Positions 49,653 to 61,742 of a stretch of DNA of 64,000 nucleotides are shown here, in pieces. Source of the DNA: Holacanthus passer (taxonomy: Eukaryota > Chordata > Actinopteri > Pomacanthidae); the NCBI GenBank assembly GCA_025331565.1, contig JAFREQ010000040.1, positions 1,815,501 through 1,879,500 on the forward strand. Reading direction: 5' to 3'. Positions within the stretch are counted from its first letter, which is position 1. Every line of letters begins with the position of its first letter. Made by a program: the position numbers and the translations under genes. The notes beneath the pieces are model-generated. The model was not told the DNA's origin. It ran no database searches and saw only the letters and a list, made by a program, of their open reading frames with translations.

Positions 49653-49734
49653 AGAGGAGATGAAGTCCCTCCAGGCAGCCTTGCAGAAGCAGCTGGATGA
49701 GGCAAATGAGAGAGCAGAGAAGCAGCAGGCCACG
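49653..49734 (+). CDS. luzp2: luzp2 exon 4 (internal coding exon)
   Basis: The acceptor is CACTTGACAG and the donor is ACG|GTAAGA, a near-consensus site. The first base (A) completes the Arg codon begun in the 46043 exon. The other 81 bases encode 27 codons beginning EEMKSLQAALQKQLDEANER and ending AEKQQAT. From memory the human protein reads REEMKSLQEALQNQLKETSE and then KAEKHQAT, an alignment without gaps. The peptide is rich in Glu, Lys, Gln and Leu with heptad spacing, as expected for a parallel coiled coil. The exon leaves in phase 0 and joins the exon at 53532. Confidence 0.93.
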
Positions 49735-50084
49735 GTAAGACAGAGCTGACCTGACCATCAACATCCGGCCTCCTCTAACCAGCCCCGTCACCTGTCACAC
49801 AGGCCCCTCAGTGATCCACGCTCATTACCCAGCAGCCGCCTCTCTCGCCCGCTCGCCTCAACACTTAATTGAAATCTCTCAGAAATGGCGAGAGAAGGCT
49901 TTGTGTCCGTCCCCCAACACCCACGCAATAATTAATAAGACTGGACAAAGGCATTATAACCTGTGCTTATCTATTCATCTGTCTATCTAGTATCTAGCTT
50001 TCCATCTGTTCTTCTGTGCTGCCACTTTGCCTCTAATTAGATTCGACACTTGGTCTATATAATCTAAGAAAATGGTGAAAAATG

Positions 50085-50360
50085 CCCATCACCATTTTTC
50101 AGTCCAATGTGATGTGTTGAAATTACTTTTTTTGTTTGACCCACAATCCAAAACCCAAAGATATTAAGTTTACTGTCATATAAGATAAAGAAGAGCAACA
50201 CATTGTCACATTTAAGGAGCTGGAACAAGAAAATGTTTGGTATTTTTACTTGATGACTAATGTGACTAATGAGAAAGGATCATTTCATTATCACAATAGT
50301 TTGATTGGTTTTTCTGTTGAGCAACACATGAATTAACCATCTAATCATTTCAGCTCCAGT
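50085..50360. repeat. AT-rich dispersed teleost repeat (family R2), long copy
   Basis: It includes GACCCACAATCCAAAACCCA, AAGATATTAAGTTTACTGTC, the TTAAGGAGCTGGAACAAGAA segment, and the end CATCTAATCATTTCAGCTCC. This is one of the best-preserved copies in the window and serves as a guide to the family. Confidence 0.72.
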
Positions 50361-50378
50361 CAATTCAAGTGTAAGTAT

Positions 50379-50448
50379 TTCTATACGCAGATGACACTCT
50401 GCTCGTAATTGTAAGGACTTTAGAGGTGTTTGGAGTTAAGCTGCAAAA
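50379..50448 (+). pseudogene. possible reverse-transcriptase fragment with a YADD motif
   Basis: One frame reads FLYADDTLLVIV and continues for about twelve further codons before a stop. Y-A-D-D-T-L-L is the catalytic palm motif of L1-type LINE reverse transcriptases. No flanking RT blocks can be followed on either side, so the call rests on seven residues and could be chance. Confidence 0.3.
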
Positions 50449-51554
50449 TGTGTTTGACTAATTTAAAAGAAGCAGGAAAAAATGTAGCTTTGCAAGAAAA
50501 GGGCGATTCTTCAGAGGACACGTATTTACGCAAACCTGTATTTCTGTTGAATAAATCACCAGCTGCTGTAACTGTGTCTGAGCCCAAGTTTGCTGGCATA
50601 AACACAAACTCATTTAAAATCCAGAGTAGCTCGTCCATGGAGGTTGGTGTTTATGCATGTGCTCCATCTTACTGTATTGTCCCACATTTGTATCCTCATA
50701 CTATTCAGAGAGAGAGAGACTACCTCTTGCTCTGCCACCAAACTCCATATCAACAAATCAGCATGAAGCCTGTCTGGCTGCACTGACGGCGACAGTAGCC
50801 CTAAAACTGTTTTGGGATTTTCAGTGTATGCCAATGAAAAGCCTGTCCAGTAATAGTCCCGGCTTCTTATGCACTGTCGCGAGATTTAATGTGCGCCACG
50901 ATCAACAATCGAATCATCTGCACCCTGTGAGATAAACAACAGAGGAGTTACATTTCAATCGACGTTCATGCCATTTTCCTAACACCAGTGGCAAATCCCA
51001 GTGGCTGGGTTTTATGGTTCAAGTTTGACATTTATGTTCTGTTAAATGGTATTTATCACCCCCGCTGAGGTTCCAGATTAAAAAGAACACCTCTGCAGCA
51101 TGCAAATGCCACCGATGTTCAGCACGACCATGAGATACCGTATTCAGTGTGCAAAAATGAAAATATTTATTGCAGCTTCTGTTCTGCAGAAATCACCAAA
51201 AGAACACACAGATGAAGAAAAAGTGGTTACTCTCTGAGCCAATCTCTATCTCAGCGTTCTGCACATAAGAAGCTGTATTAATATTTTCATTTTTGCAAGC
51301 AAGGTGCTTCTTGCACTTCTTGGTTTAGAATGTTGCATATAAATACAGAGATACAGCGTATGCAATAGAATTTTAGCAGTGCAACTTACAATTATTTTCA
51401 TTACCTTTTAATCAGACAAAAAAATCTTTCCACCAAAATGTTTAAAACCTGCAATTTGCCATCATCATTGCAGCTCTGTGGATGCTGATATCAGCCTGTG
51501 GGTTGTTCAGTCCGCCCCTTTCTGTACTGTGAAATGTGGTAAAGAGATCAATCG

Positions 51555-51835
51555 GGCACAGAGGATGAATCTTGATGAGTTTGTTGATCCCCTGACTTTT
51601 CCTCTAACGCCGTCATAAGCTTGACATTTGTGGCTTTAGGTAAAATGTCTAGACAACGATTGGGTGGATTGCACATTCACATCATCTTAGAATGAACTGC
51701 TATAACTTTAGTGATCCCTTCTTTTTTGTCAGGCCAAAATTTAAATTAGTCCAATAATTCCATGACTAAATACCTTTTGAACTAATGATGTTCCCATCAG
51801 CCGTGATGGATTGATTGATTGACTAATCGATCAGC
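51555..51835 (+). repeat. dispersed teleost repeat (family R3), copy 2
   Basis: It carries ACAGAGGATGAATCTTGATG, GATCCCCTGACTTTTCCTCT, AACGCCGTCATAAGCTTGAC, then ATTTGTGGCTTTAGGTAAAA, TGTCTAGACAACGATTGGGT and the CCAAAATTTAAATTAGTCCA segment. The same ordered segments, more diverged, make up 13541-13770. Confidence 0.75.
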
Positions 51836-52109
51836 ATCCATGTTTCATTTAGTCCATCTTAACAGTCCAACACCATGCTCGTGATTCATTCTCCTGCTCA
51901 CCTTCATTCTGTACATTTAAAAACCATAGAGCTTGAGTTGGCAGATGTTTGTAGCTTAATAATACATTAAAGAAAACAGTAGTAGACTGAACTAGTACAT
52001 AGGAGCTGTTAAAGTGTTGCTCCTATTTCTCACTCCCTTTAACGAGAAAACCTAAATGCTGCATCAGGATGTGTTTTTCCAACCATCCCCGGGGGCGGTG
52101 GCGGTGGCG

Positions 52110-52213
52110 GTGACTGAAAGGCTCAAACATGAACCTTGATGTTATCATCCCGCTCGGGGATGTGAGTCAACTGGTGAGGCTTGGTTTACAGTTCCCCCGG
52201 GTGCGTACCTGGT
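52110..52213 (+). repeat. duplicate pair R5, copy 1
   Basis: GTGACTGAA, then CATGAACCTTGATGTTATCA, GGGGATGTGAGTCAACTGGT and CAGTTCCCCCGGGTGC. A related segment in the same orientation occurs at 53054-53149, about 0.9 kb away. I do not recognise the family. Confidence 0.65.
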
Positions 52214-53053
52214 ATGAGGTCAGCAGCCCCATGAATCCTTTCCTCTTTGTCCTCCAGACTATCTTGATGACCTCTCTCAAGGACGCAGCACGCTTGAAAC
52301 CACCTGGAAAACAGCGAGACAGAACCCTGACCTGTCTGTCTCTCACACAGAGGATTCAGTTTTTTTAAATACACGCTAGCCGATGGCAGAAGTTCACCAT
52401 GTGCAGTGGTTGTTTGAACCTCTGTCTGGCTGCTGAACACACGGGCCTGCTCCAGCAAGACATGCTGAGCTCATGATAAAAAGGACTGTGATAAACAAAG
52501 ATATCACTCCGACATGATAAGCATATGGGCTATTAAATCAGGCACACAGTGGAAAACAGGCAGTCGCTCGCTGCAGGAATAAATGCCTCGGCGTATCACT
52601 CGTGCCCCAATCAGAGAGTCTCGGGTGGAACATTTCTGACCGCTTTTTATGCTAAACTAACTTTGTAAGACACGAGAGAAATATAATATGTGACAGGGGT
52701 TTTTATCAGAGTTAAAAAGTCTTTAAGCCTTGATGGGTGGCCGGCTGAAAAGTGAAAAACCGCCTTTCATTACAGCACCTCTGTGCCGCTGTCACTTCAT
52801 AAGGAACAGTGTTCATTTATGACGGGAGCCTGAATGTAAACTTACCAACACTGCTCATCCTGGCTAAATTAAAGACTATAAATCAAATGCTAACACTCTT
52901 TTTTTTTGCTACTTCTGCTGCCACGTAACTGCTGATGCACAGAGACTGCTTTAATTTTCCTTTTTATGCCATGTAATTAATCAGCGAACTAAATGCCTGC
53001 ACCCCGATGTCCTTTCTTTTACCTGCATGCATTTATATACTTTATTATTCTCA

Positions 53054-53149
53054 GTGACTGAACATGACCTTTGATGTTATCATGACATGTTTGAGGATGT
53101 GAGTTGACTGGTGTGGTCCAGTTCGCAGCTCCCCAGGGTGCCTTGCAAG
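53054..53149 (+). repeat. duplicate pair R5, copy 2
   Basis: GTGACTGAA, then CATGACCTTTGATGTTATCA, GAGGATGTGAGTTGACTGGT and CAGCTCCCCAGGGTGC. It is colinear with the copy at 52110, with scattered substitutions and a few small gaps. Confidence 0.65.
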
Positions 53150-53531
53150 AAAGTGGAAAAAAATCTGACTTTGAATTTTGCCTCCAAAAAGAGAATAGCC
53201 TTTTTTGCTCCTGCACTTACCTGGTATTTATTAACTTACTTGGTTTATGGTATTACCCTGAGATATAAGTCAAGATTATTAAAATTGGCTAAAGCCTGAA
53301 TCTGATGATTCTATTTTCTATATTTAAGATTTTGCCTGCCTTGTCCTTTAATATTAGAGTACAGTAAATCACATACTGCTTTTCTCTAATCGCCATAATT
53401 GCTTGATTTCATGTACACTGCCTAAATGGGCATACTCAGTATTCATAACGTTCGTTAAATATGTTCAGTGAAATGGAAATAAACACATAATGAAGCTTCA
53501 GTATGATCGTCTTTGTCCTTTCTGTCTGCAG

Positions 53532-53594
53532 ATTAAATTCCTGAAAGTGGAGATGGAGAAAAAGACCAAAATCATCAAGGATTTACAGCAAGAG
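53532..53594 (+). CDS. luzp2: luzp2 exon 5 (internal coding exon)
   Basis: The acceptor is TTTCTGTCTGCAG and the donor is GAG|GTGAGT, both strong. The 63 bases encode 21 whole codons, IKFLKVEMEKKTKIIKDLQQ plus E, phase 0 at both ends. The recalled human segment is INFLKTEVERKSKMIRDLQN plus E. In the human protein the next exon begins NKSLKNKLLSGNK. I looked for that sequence after 53594 and did not find it, so the intron probably runs past 64000. Joined to the three exons upstream, the four pieces give 111 uninterrupted codons. Confidence 0.92.
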
Positions 53595-54012
53595 GTGAGT
53601 TTCACTGAAAGGCTGGTTTGAATCTTATTAATTATAAGAAAAAATCCCGCAATCAACATCATTGATTCTCAGTTTATGAGGGACTACCTATATGCAACCA
53701 TAAAGAGAGAGTTTACTCTAATTTGCTGATCAGGAACCAGGAAGCTTTGTCTGCTTCCATTTCATTTAATGATTTTCTGTGTTTGCCAAATGTCTTCTGC
53801 CAATCTCCAGAGGCCGGGGTGGGGGGGGGGAGCTGGTTGCTTTCAATCAAAGGTGGACATATGGCGGCATGAATATATCTACTTTACCGAGCACTTTGTA
53901 AACACCGCAGCCTGTCTTTGATCGTGACTGTGATCGTGACTACCGTGGCCTTGCGTTGGTTGAGAAATTGGTCTTCTGCCTCTTCTGATGGATTTCTGTC
54001 TGCGTGATTGTC

Positions 54013-54042
54013 GAGTGCAAAATAGTTGAGTGCAAAATAGTT
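54013..54042. repeat. perfect 15-bp tandem duplication
   Basis: GAGTGCAAAATAGTT occurs twice in direct succession with no mismatch, which suggests a recent slippage or repair event. Confidence 0.9.
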
Positions 54043-55384
54043 CGTCTAAAAAGATTTTTTTTTTTCCTCTCTCTTTGATTCTGAGGCGCTGACACCGAAA
54101 TCTGACTTTCACTGCTGATGCCTTAGATAGCTGTGAAAAAAAAAAAATTCTGCTGGCAAATACCATTGTAGCTGCAGTGAAAATATGTGACACCATGTTT
54201 TCTATCACTTGGCTTGTTATCTGTAGGATACAAAACATAAATGAAATAAGCCAACAAAACACATCAAACCAACATTGGCCCATTAAATGCAACATAGCTA
54301 CGTCTGCAACAGCCGCCTTTAAGGATGGTTTGGCTTTTTAAGCTGGATGTTCCCATTGTTATGTTGGATTTGTCTGTCAGCTATATAACATGAAAAAAAA
54401 AAGGAGGAAAAGAAATGTCAAAATCAAACTTCTGCAGACCAGCGCTGTGACAAATGGAATGAAATCGTGCAGCACAGGCCACATAATTGATTTTACTGAA
54501 TGTTGTAGATACAGAGGAGACTTTACTCAGTTCGCTGTGTAAACATGAGCTTCTGAATGACATGAGACAGGTTTTTGATTCAGATTGAATCTATTGTCAT
54601 CAGAAATGCAAATACAAACTTAAGTTCATTTGATTACATGCTTTTATGGGTGCATGCATTTATTGAGTGGGTAAGCTTTGGTGGTGATTTATTGATGTCT
54701 GGAACTATAGCTAGAAAGCTATTTTACAAACTCTATATCTTGTGTTATATACAAATATGCATAGCAATTGTTATTTTTTTCTACTTGTAATTAAAATAGT
54801 TGACAAAGGCTCATGATGTCCTATAATGGGACACTAATGTCAGAGTACTGCGGGCAGGCTCTTTTAACGGCATCATAAGATCATATGAAATGATGAAGAG
54901 GGAAAATTGCTGCGCCATATTGCTCACTGCTGCAGTGAGAAAACAGATTCTCGCCAGATGTTCAAATTAATTTGAGACCAATTTTGACTAAACTCTGCTT
55001 TGGTGACACAATCAAGTGCCTCAAATGAAGAACCAAACAATGACATGATGACATCAGTTCACTGAGCTCAAACTGTTGAGAGAAGAAGCTGCCAGAGTCC
55101 AGGTTTCTGTGGATTTGTCAGGCATGTGTGTAAACATCACAAATCATAAAAGATGTGGTGTTTTTAGTTGATAAAATTGAAGGACAACGTGAAGTCATAC
55201 ATGAAGATATAATAACAAAGTTCAGCAGGAAGTTGTCTATCTATCTAACTTTCACAGATAGTCTGATTTGATCTTAAATTCTAAGTCAGCACTATGACAG
55301 TTGTGTAACATTATAGTTACATTCTTGGACCATGTTTCCACCTGTCATCTGTCCGTGAGTGACAGAATCCTGCCAATGGTTTCA

Positions 55385-55660
55385 CACTATCGCACTGATC
55401 TACAGGGGGCAGTAATGCGCAGCAATGTGCCATCAAAAGCAGGGAAGAAGAAGAGTGCTAGCTTGTAAACATGCATGTAAACATTGTAGGTTTCATCATT
55501 TTCAAAAAATTGCCTTTGCAGATGTTTTATAATAAATGCATTTGAAATATATATCAAATGCATTTGAGAATTCACACACTGTGTTTTTGTGAGTAAAACT
55601 GAATGTAAACAAAACTGTTGTTTACAAAAAAAAAAAACTCCACAGGGCACCTTTAAACTT
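55385..55660 (-). repeat. probable dispersed teleost repeat (family R6)
   Basis: The segment order is ATCTACAGGGGGCAGTAATG, CAAAAGCAGGGAAGAAGAAG, TTGTAAACATGCATGTAAAC, ATTTTCAAAAAATTGCCTTT and finally CTCCACAGGGCACCTTTAA. This resembles a repeat that I have seen in many fish genes, where CACAGGGCACCTTTAA is a common end. Strand is arbitrary. Confidence 0.5.
55534..55565. repeat. perfect inverted repeat, 12-bp arms
   Basis: AAATGCATTTGA at 55534-55545, an 8-base AT loop, then TCAAATGCATTT at 55554-55565. Each arm contains the palindrome AAATGCATTT. It lies inside the R6 repeat. Confidence 0.85.
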
Positions 55661-55773
55661 TACAAGTTGTCCGACTGTATGTTGTTGTGTTGAGCTCTAA
55701 AATAGTTCCCCTCTGGCAGCCGGAAAAAATCCTCAGCTCTCCAGCAAAAGTCGCCTTAATCAGCTGATTAATT

Positions 55774-55793
55774 AAAAAAAAAAAAAAAAAAAA
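55774..55793. repeat. poly(A) tract (20 A)
   Basis: Uninterrupted A run after CAGCTGATTAATT. A (CCTT)n run lies about 95 bases further on at 55886-55902. Confidence 0.9.
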
Positions 55794-58700
55794 CCACTTG
55801 GTCTTCACACATAATTTTATAAATACAGTTCTGTCATGTTTTTGACTGGGAATGTTGTTCTTGCTCAGCTGCACTTTCTTTCTAACCTTCCTTCCTTCCT
55901 TTAGTTAATGAAATAATTTAATTCCCAAAACACTCATAAACAAATATACCACCTTGATTTTTTTCTTGTAATGTTACGAAGTGGGTCTTCACCTGCATTT
56001 CAACATCTCCTCCAGTTTTTCATTTATCAGTATGCAGTCATCGTAATCACAGTCATTTTTCTAGTGAACCTGCATCAGTGATATAAAGAAGTAGATATAA
56101 GATCCAATAAGCCTTGAGACACTTTTCAATAACGCGTTTAAGAAGTAATATCTCAGGTAGCACTTAACTTGAATGTCTGCGAATGTTATGTATTGAATTT
56201 GTTCCTGCACGCTTAACTCCGTGGGAGGTAATCAGAGGTAAATGTAGAGACACTTCCATAATCAATCAAGTGATTTTCACAGTAGGAGGTTGCACATGTT
56301 GGCAATACTGTGAGGCAGATCGGTTTAACTGACTAAATGACCCATAAAGGAAGCCATGATTCGAGTTTGTAATCAACAATTAGGGTTTCCTTTACTCTCA
56401 TACGACTTCTTGATTCGGAAAGAACAAGTCGATGCCGAGAAGGAGGCATGAAAATGATCTTTGCTCTGATGTTTGTCACACGCGATCCAGCTTTCTGCTA
56501 AAGCTCATTACCGTAAGTCAATCCTTGATGTACACACTAATCTGGCCAAAACAAAGAGCTGGCGAACAGTGCTGCCAACAATGTGACCTGAATTAGAGCT
56601 CAACTGGAATGGAAGAAAAAAAAAATTTGGTAGAATTGCCGCGTAAATGCTTGTGAAAACCAGCTGAAGTGGAGTTGAGGTTAGTTACTGTGATTTACTC
56701 TGCAGGAGGAGGACGAGGCAAAGAGCAGGAGTCCAAACAGAAAGCACTGCTTATAAAAACCATTCCCCATCGTATGAGTGCTTCATTGTTGACATTTTGA
56801 GGTTTTGCCTTTTTCTCTTCCAGATCTCCATATCTTGGAAAAAAGTGCCTCTCTAGGTTTGAGGGCCTTTTTTTTTTTTTTTATAATCACATACAGAAGG
56901 GGTCACTTGTGGTCAACAGAAGTCTGGAAACTTCTCTGACATCTGTGACGCTCTGACATTTAAGTCGTGGCTACATGCAGAGAATCATGAGAAACATTTC
57001 CCTGCATTTATTACACTTGTGTGAGTTGCAGGATATTTCTCGCGTGCAGAAACCCAAAGGTCAAAAGTGTTTAAGCGCCATCATTTTACAGTTTCCTCTC
57101 TCCTCAGTCTTATGGTTATGTTCTCATCTTTGCATCTTTGAAGGACAACCATGTGACACAACTGTCACAAAATGACATTTATTATATATGATTGAACGCC
57201 ACCAGGAAAGATGTAACCTCCAACATGTTTTTCTGGTGGTAGAAGCAAATGTGCACTGATATATGATCTGCTTGCATTAAGCTGTTTCCACACAATATCA
57301 ATCATTTACCATTCAGCATTTATTATTTTCCCCATAAAGGAAATCAAATAAGTAATATGAGCATGAATCATGTTCCTCCATCAGGTTCTAGTTGAAGATG
57401 TAACTACCTACCTTAAATAATTAATGAGTGAATTCATATTTACATCACTATATGTCTATTGTTTTATGTTAATTATCAGCCTATGGATATTTCACAATAG
57501 CTTATTAGATACCATATTTCAAAATAATGCCGTCTAATGCAACAGCCCTGCAGTAATTCCTCCCTTTGTGCAGGTTTTAGTGAAGCGTGTAGAGATGTTG
57601 ATTCAACATTATGGTCATTTTGGAAGTTGGCGATGCTGTTGAATTCAATTGTGTTACACTGAGACGTGTTTCTAATATTTTGTCCGGCCCATTTGTATCA
57701 ATAAAGGTTGAGTAAATATTAGAAACATCACTCATTTTAACATAAATGACTCACACGACACATCATAACCGTCATGACTGTCTGATTTATTGCAGACCTG
57801 TTGCATAAGACTGTTCATTCTTGTCTAATAAGCTGGTGCATATGTGTATGTGTGCTGTATTGCATTCATGCCATTATTCAAAACTATTCATGAAGTGTAT
57901 TCAAATTCCTGATAGAGCTGAAATTAAGATATGTAAAGCTAACCCCTATCCTGTGTTCACATAGGCATTAGTTTTTAAAATGTGTTTTTATGTTGCACAT
58001 CACTGCGAATTGTGTTGTAGTGTCAGCGGGGAAGCTTTACGGCCGCAATTGACTGTGAAGTCATTATCAATGATTTGCTTTCAGGGCTTATTATGAGTGT
58101 TTTGAGGGAGAATGATTTACAGACCGACTCGGATCCTGCTGGGATTCATCAGGTTCTCACAGAGCATCGTAATAGACAGCTTTGCCACACACTCAGCTCC
58201 TTGCTGCTGATGCTGATGTTTTTTAGTCTAAAATGGCTTCCCATCATTGTCTTCTTCCTTTCATGTCTTCCTGATGTAATTTCACCCGCTAAATGGCAGG
58301 AAAAAAAAAAAAAATCATGCATCAGGGCATTTACTGGATCTCTCTGTGATACTCTTACCGGAAAAAAAGTGACAAGCAACTGAAGTAGGCAGAAAATGGA
58401 AACCGCATCATTATGTGGGCTGAACGGACAAAGACAAAGCAGCTGAAATTACTGACGTTAATGGAGCCTTAATATTATAGTCTAGCAAGTTATGCAGCTC
58501 TTATTTTATTAGTAATCCTAATCTTCAGAAAGTGATAAAAACATTAGAAACGTTATGGCTAATTTCAAAACCAGATATGTATTTTCAGCCAAGTCAAGTC
58601 AGTTTTATTGTTATTTGAAGTGCTTTAAACGGTAACAACGCCGCAAACATGAAATGAGAAAAGGCATATTCCAAAGGTAGTCTGTGCTAATAGTGCACAA

Positions 58701-61229
58701 GACATTAAATCCAATGTTGCCTTCCATCTGTGACTTTTCTTCATATTCAGGCAGTAATTCCTTCTATCTTACGAACCAAACTAACTTTGAAAATAATTAC
58801 CCTTTTTTTTTTTTCCTCCGCTCAGCACCCTAAGCTGCATCACATTATTGCTCACACGAATAAATGGCTTCCTCGCAGGTGTATTAGCCTGGCGACTGAA
58901 TAGACGCCACATTAACACAAAGAGGCCATCAAGACTCCATCAGAACCAATTTCACACATGTGACCACCGACATGCACTGAGAGCAAAAGTGTACTGACAA
59001 AAGCGGAGGATTAAGTGAAATGGGGTGAGATGGGTGATGGCACGCCATGTCACTTTTTGCGCTGAACAGACAGGTGATGTACGGCCTGATCGATTGCACT
59101 CACATATCAGAGGCAGCAGACGCGGCTTGTTACGCAAGAGCGATGGCGGACTTGACATCCAGCGAGAATGACAGTGTTTATTGTAAATGAAACAGGTCTG
59201 GTTTGATGGCAATGACAGATTAAAGTGCAGTGGAAATTTCTGCAATTACCTCTATTTGTATTTTATTGACAAGGTAATGCTTGAGTAAACAAAACCCATC
59301 ATGACTTTGAATGAGTGCTGACGTTCATTGGTTTCGACCCTCAGGTTGGGAACCACTTGTAAATATTCTATATCTATATGGCTCAATCATGTACATTATG
59401 TTTAATATTGCTGTTTAAATTTCTTTGCACCTAAACTTGAAAATTTGCAAACTAACGAAATGTTACTATGTTTGCCCCTAAACATATGGTAACAAATCTG
59501 TGCTGCTCAAACTGATGCAGACATTTGTGTTTTGTGAATCCTAAAAGAAAACACACATAAAATTATTGGTAACTGAACTCTCAAACAAATTATGTGATGC
59601 CGATGCAAATTGATCATATTTTTCCGGCGTGACTTGGATAAATTTGCAGCATTCATTTGACATGCTGTCTCCTGTTCATCCTTTTGAGAACAGTCAATCT
59701 AAAGGTGCAGGAAATCTGATTTCTCATTTTTCCGCATGTGCATGTAGGTATCATGTCGCACTGTGCAAAGAACTGACGTGACACAAAACATCAATCCCCT
59801 TCCTTTATTCGGACTTATTTTCTCACATAGGTCCAGATGCAGGGATGGTCTGGGCATTTCATTTAGATGCAAATAAAATCAGGACAACAAATCCATGTGT
59901 CTTGGGTTGCTATGGCAACATGCAAACATGGCACACAGTGTAGAAGTAGCACAAAAACCTCACGGCCACAAACTGTATGTTTGAAGCAGATGAGCCTGAA
60001 CTGAAAACACAACAGAGCAGCTACAACCTGAGTTCAACACAGCAAGAAAAGTCTAACTGTCAATCACACATCAGACGAGGAGCAGCGTCCAGGAAATAAA
60101 GATTTAATTTTAGTAGAACAACAACGGCGCAATCAACAGCGATTGATGTCATTTCTAAGAGCTGATTGCAAGAATACCAGCACAATCAACAGCTATTTAG
60201 TTGGAAATTCAGAGTTTCCTGAACCTTTTTTTTTCAGATAAGCAAAAGATTCATGAAAGAAGACAAAGAAAAAAATGAAGCTTTAATGAAGCCTCAAGCT
60301 TTTTATTTTATGTCAGAGCTTTTCAAAGCTGCCAAACGTCCGACCACTGAGTCCAGCTGGCTACTTTATTATATTAAGTTTAGTTAGATGTCAGTCCTGT
60401 CACGTTCCCGATATGAATGCTTACGTGAGCTCAGTTGAGAGGTTGTGTCCCCTGAGTAGAGAGCAGAGACTCGTCTTCAGAGTTCGACAAATATTAGCAA
60501 ATTAATTGATGGCAAAACACATGAAGAATTGCATTGATTGGACAGACGATCCTCATTAGACGGCGGTCAGAAAATACAGGAAAACACTGCTGGCAGCAAC
60601 TTGAGGACTGCTCAGTAAGCAAAAACAAAAGTCAACTGAGAGTTTTGCATTTTTCATATAGGCCACACAGATGTTTATGGGTTTAACGAATGAACAGATT
60701 AATGAATTAAGACACGTTGCAAACAAACACTAAAACAGGCAAAGTTGCCGAAGTAACAGGCCTCTATCGTTTGAGGAAAATGTAGGTTGTGCTGTTTTTC
60801 CATATCACAAACCTTTAGACTAATTCACTAAATGTTTGCAATCAGGAAGGCAAATTCATTAAAACGTGCAAGAATTAAAATCAGTGTATATGATCAAATA
60901 ATTGCATTAAGATGTGCCACCAAATTTAGGCCTTTAAGGACAAAGTCTGTCTCCGCCCTCAGACCCCCCCCAGCTTTCTGAAGGCAGGCGTATGCTGTAT
61001 GCCCAGTTGCCCCTCCAGAGTCAGACCTGTTTCTAGATCTTCCTCTTTCACATAATCCTTTTGTGTTTCTCTCGCTCTTCATGCAGTGGCCGTGTACTTT
61101 CATTTTATGGCATCATGCTCAATTTCCAGCACCAAAATGCATCTCTCCACATGCAGCATTGATTCTCCCTCCACTAACATCAGGAGGAAATCCAGAAAGG
61201 TTGTCAGTGAATCCTAGATTCACAGAAAA

Positions 61230-61250
61230 ACACACACACACACACACACA
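61230..61250. repeat. (CA)n microsatellite
   Basis: About ten CA units in tandem. Confidence 0.9.
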
Positions 61251-61696
61251 GACATCACTTCATCGGACAGCTTCACGTTCAATTGAATGTGGCTCGAGGT
61301 GAAGCAGAGGGTTAATGGCGGATCTGTCTCATCAGTCACTGTCAAAAATGTATTTAGGAGTAAATAAATGCACATTTTGTTTGCTATTTTATATCAACCA
61401 TTAAAAAGCTCCTTCATTTAAAACAGCTGCTAATACTGGTTTTGCTGTTGAGCAAGGTACAGAGGAAATGGTTCTGTTCTGATCATGGAACCATTATTTA
61501 TCGTGTGCTGAATTAAATAAATGAGTTTTAGCTGAAACACTGAGTCAGTGTCTGCTTCCCTGACATTGACAGGAAGCTCGTTCTGAACTGTCTCCTGCAG
61601 CACGAGAGCAGAGCCGAAATCAATGCAGGAAGAAACAAACGCACAGAGAAATTCATTTTATTAATTAGGGGAAAATGCTTAACTGTAGATACTTCT

Positions 61697-61742
61697 GAGC
61701 TGATTAGTTGTCTTATTTTGAGCTGATTAGTTGTCTTATTTT
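61697..61742. repeat. perfect 23-bp tandem duplication
   Basis: A 23-base unit beginning GAGCTGATTAG and ending TTATTTT is present twice (61697-61719 and 61720-61742) without a mismatch. Confidence 0.92.

Larger units (their letters stand above)
49735..53531 (+). other. luzp2: luzp2 intron 4 (about 3.8 kb)
   Basis: Bounded by GTAAGA at 49735 and CTGCAG ending at 53531, phase 0. It contains an R2 repeat, an R3 repeat and a diverged duplicate pair (R5). Confidence 0.85.

Noticed and set aside
52129..52368. 79-codon frame preceded by an AG and containing CTCCAG
   Set aside because: Part of the R5 duplicate pair. The related copy at 53054 is not open in the same frame, so coding is unlikely.
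53879..54295. 138-codon open frame on the minus strand
   Set aside because: Low-complexity F/S/R-rich translation crossing T and A runs, with no exon signals.
56702..56745. TGCAG followed by an acidic frame (EEDEAKSRSPN) as a possible next luzp2 exon
   Set aside because: It does not match the expected NKSLKNK sequence and has no GT donor.
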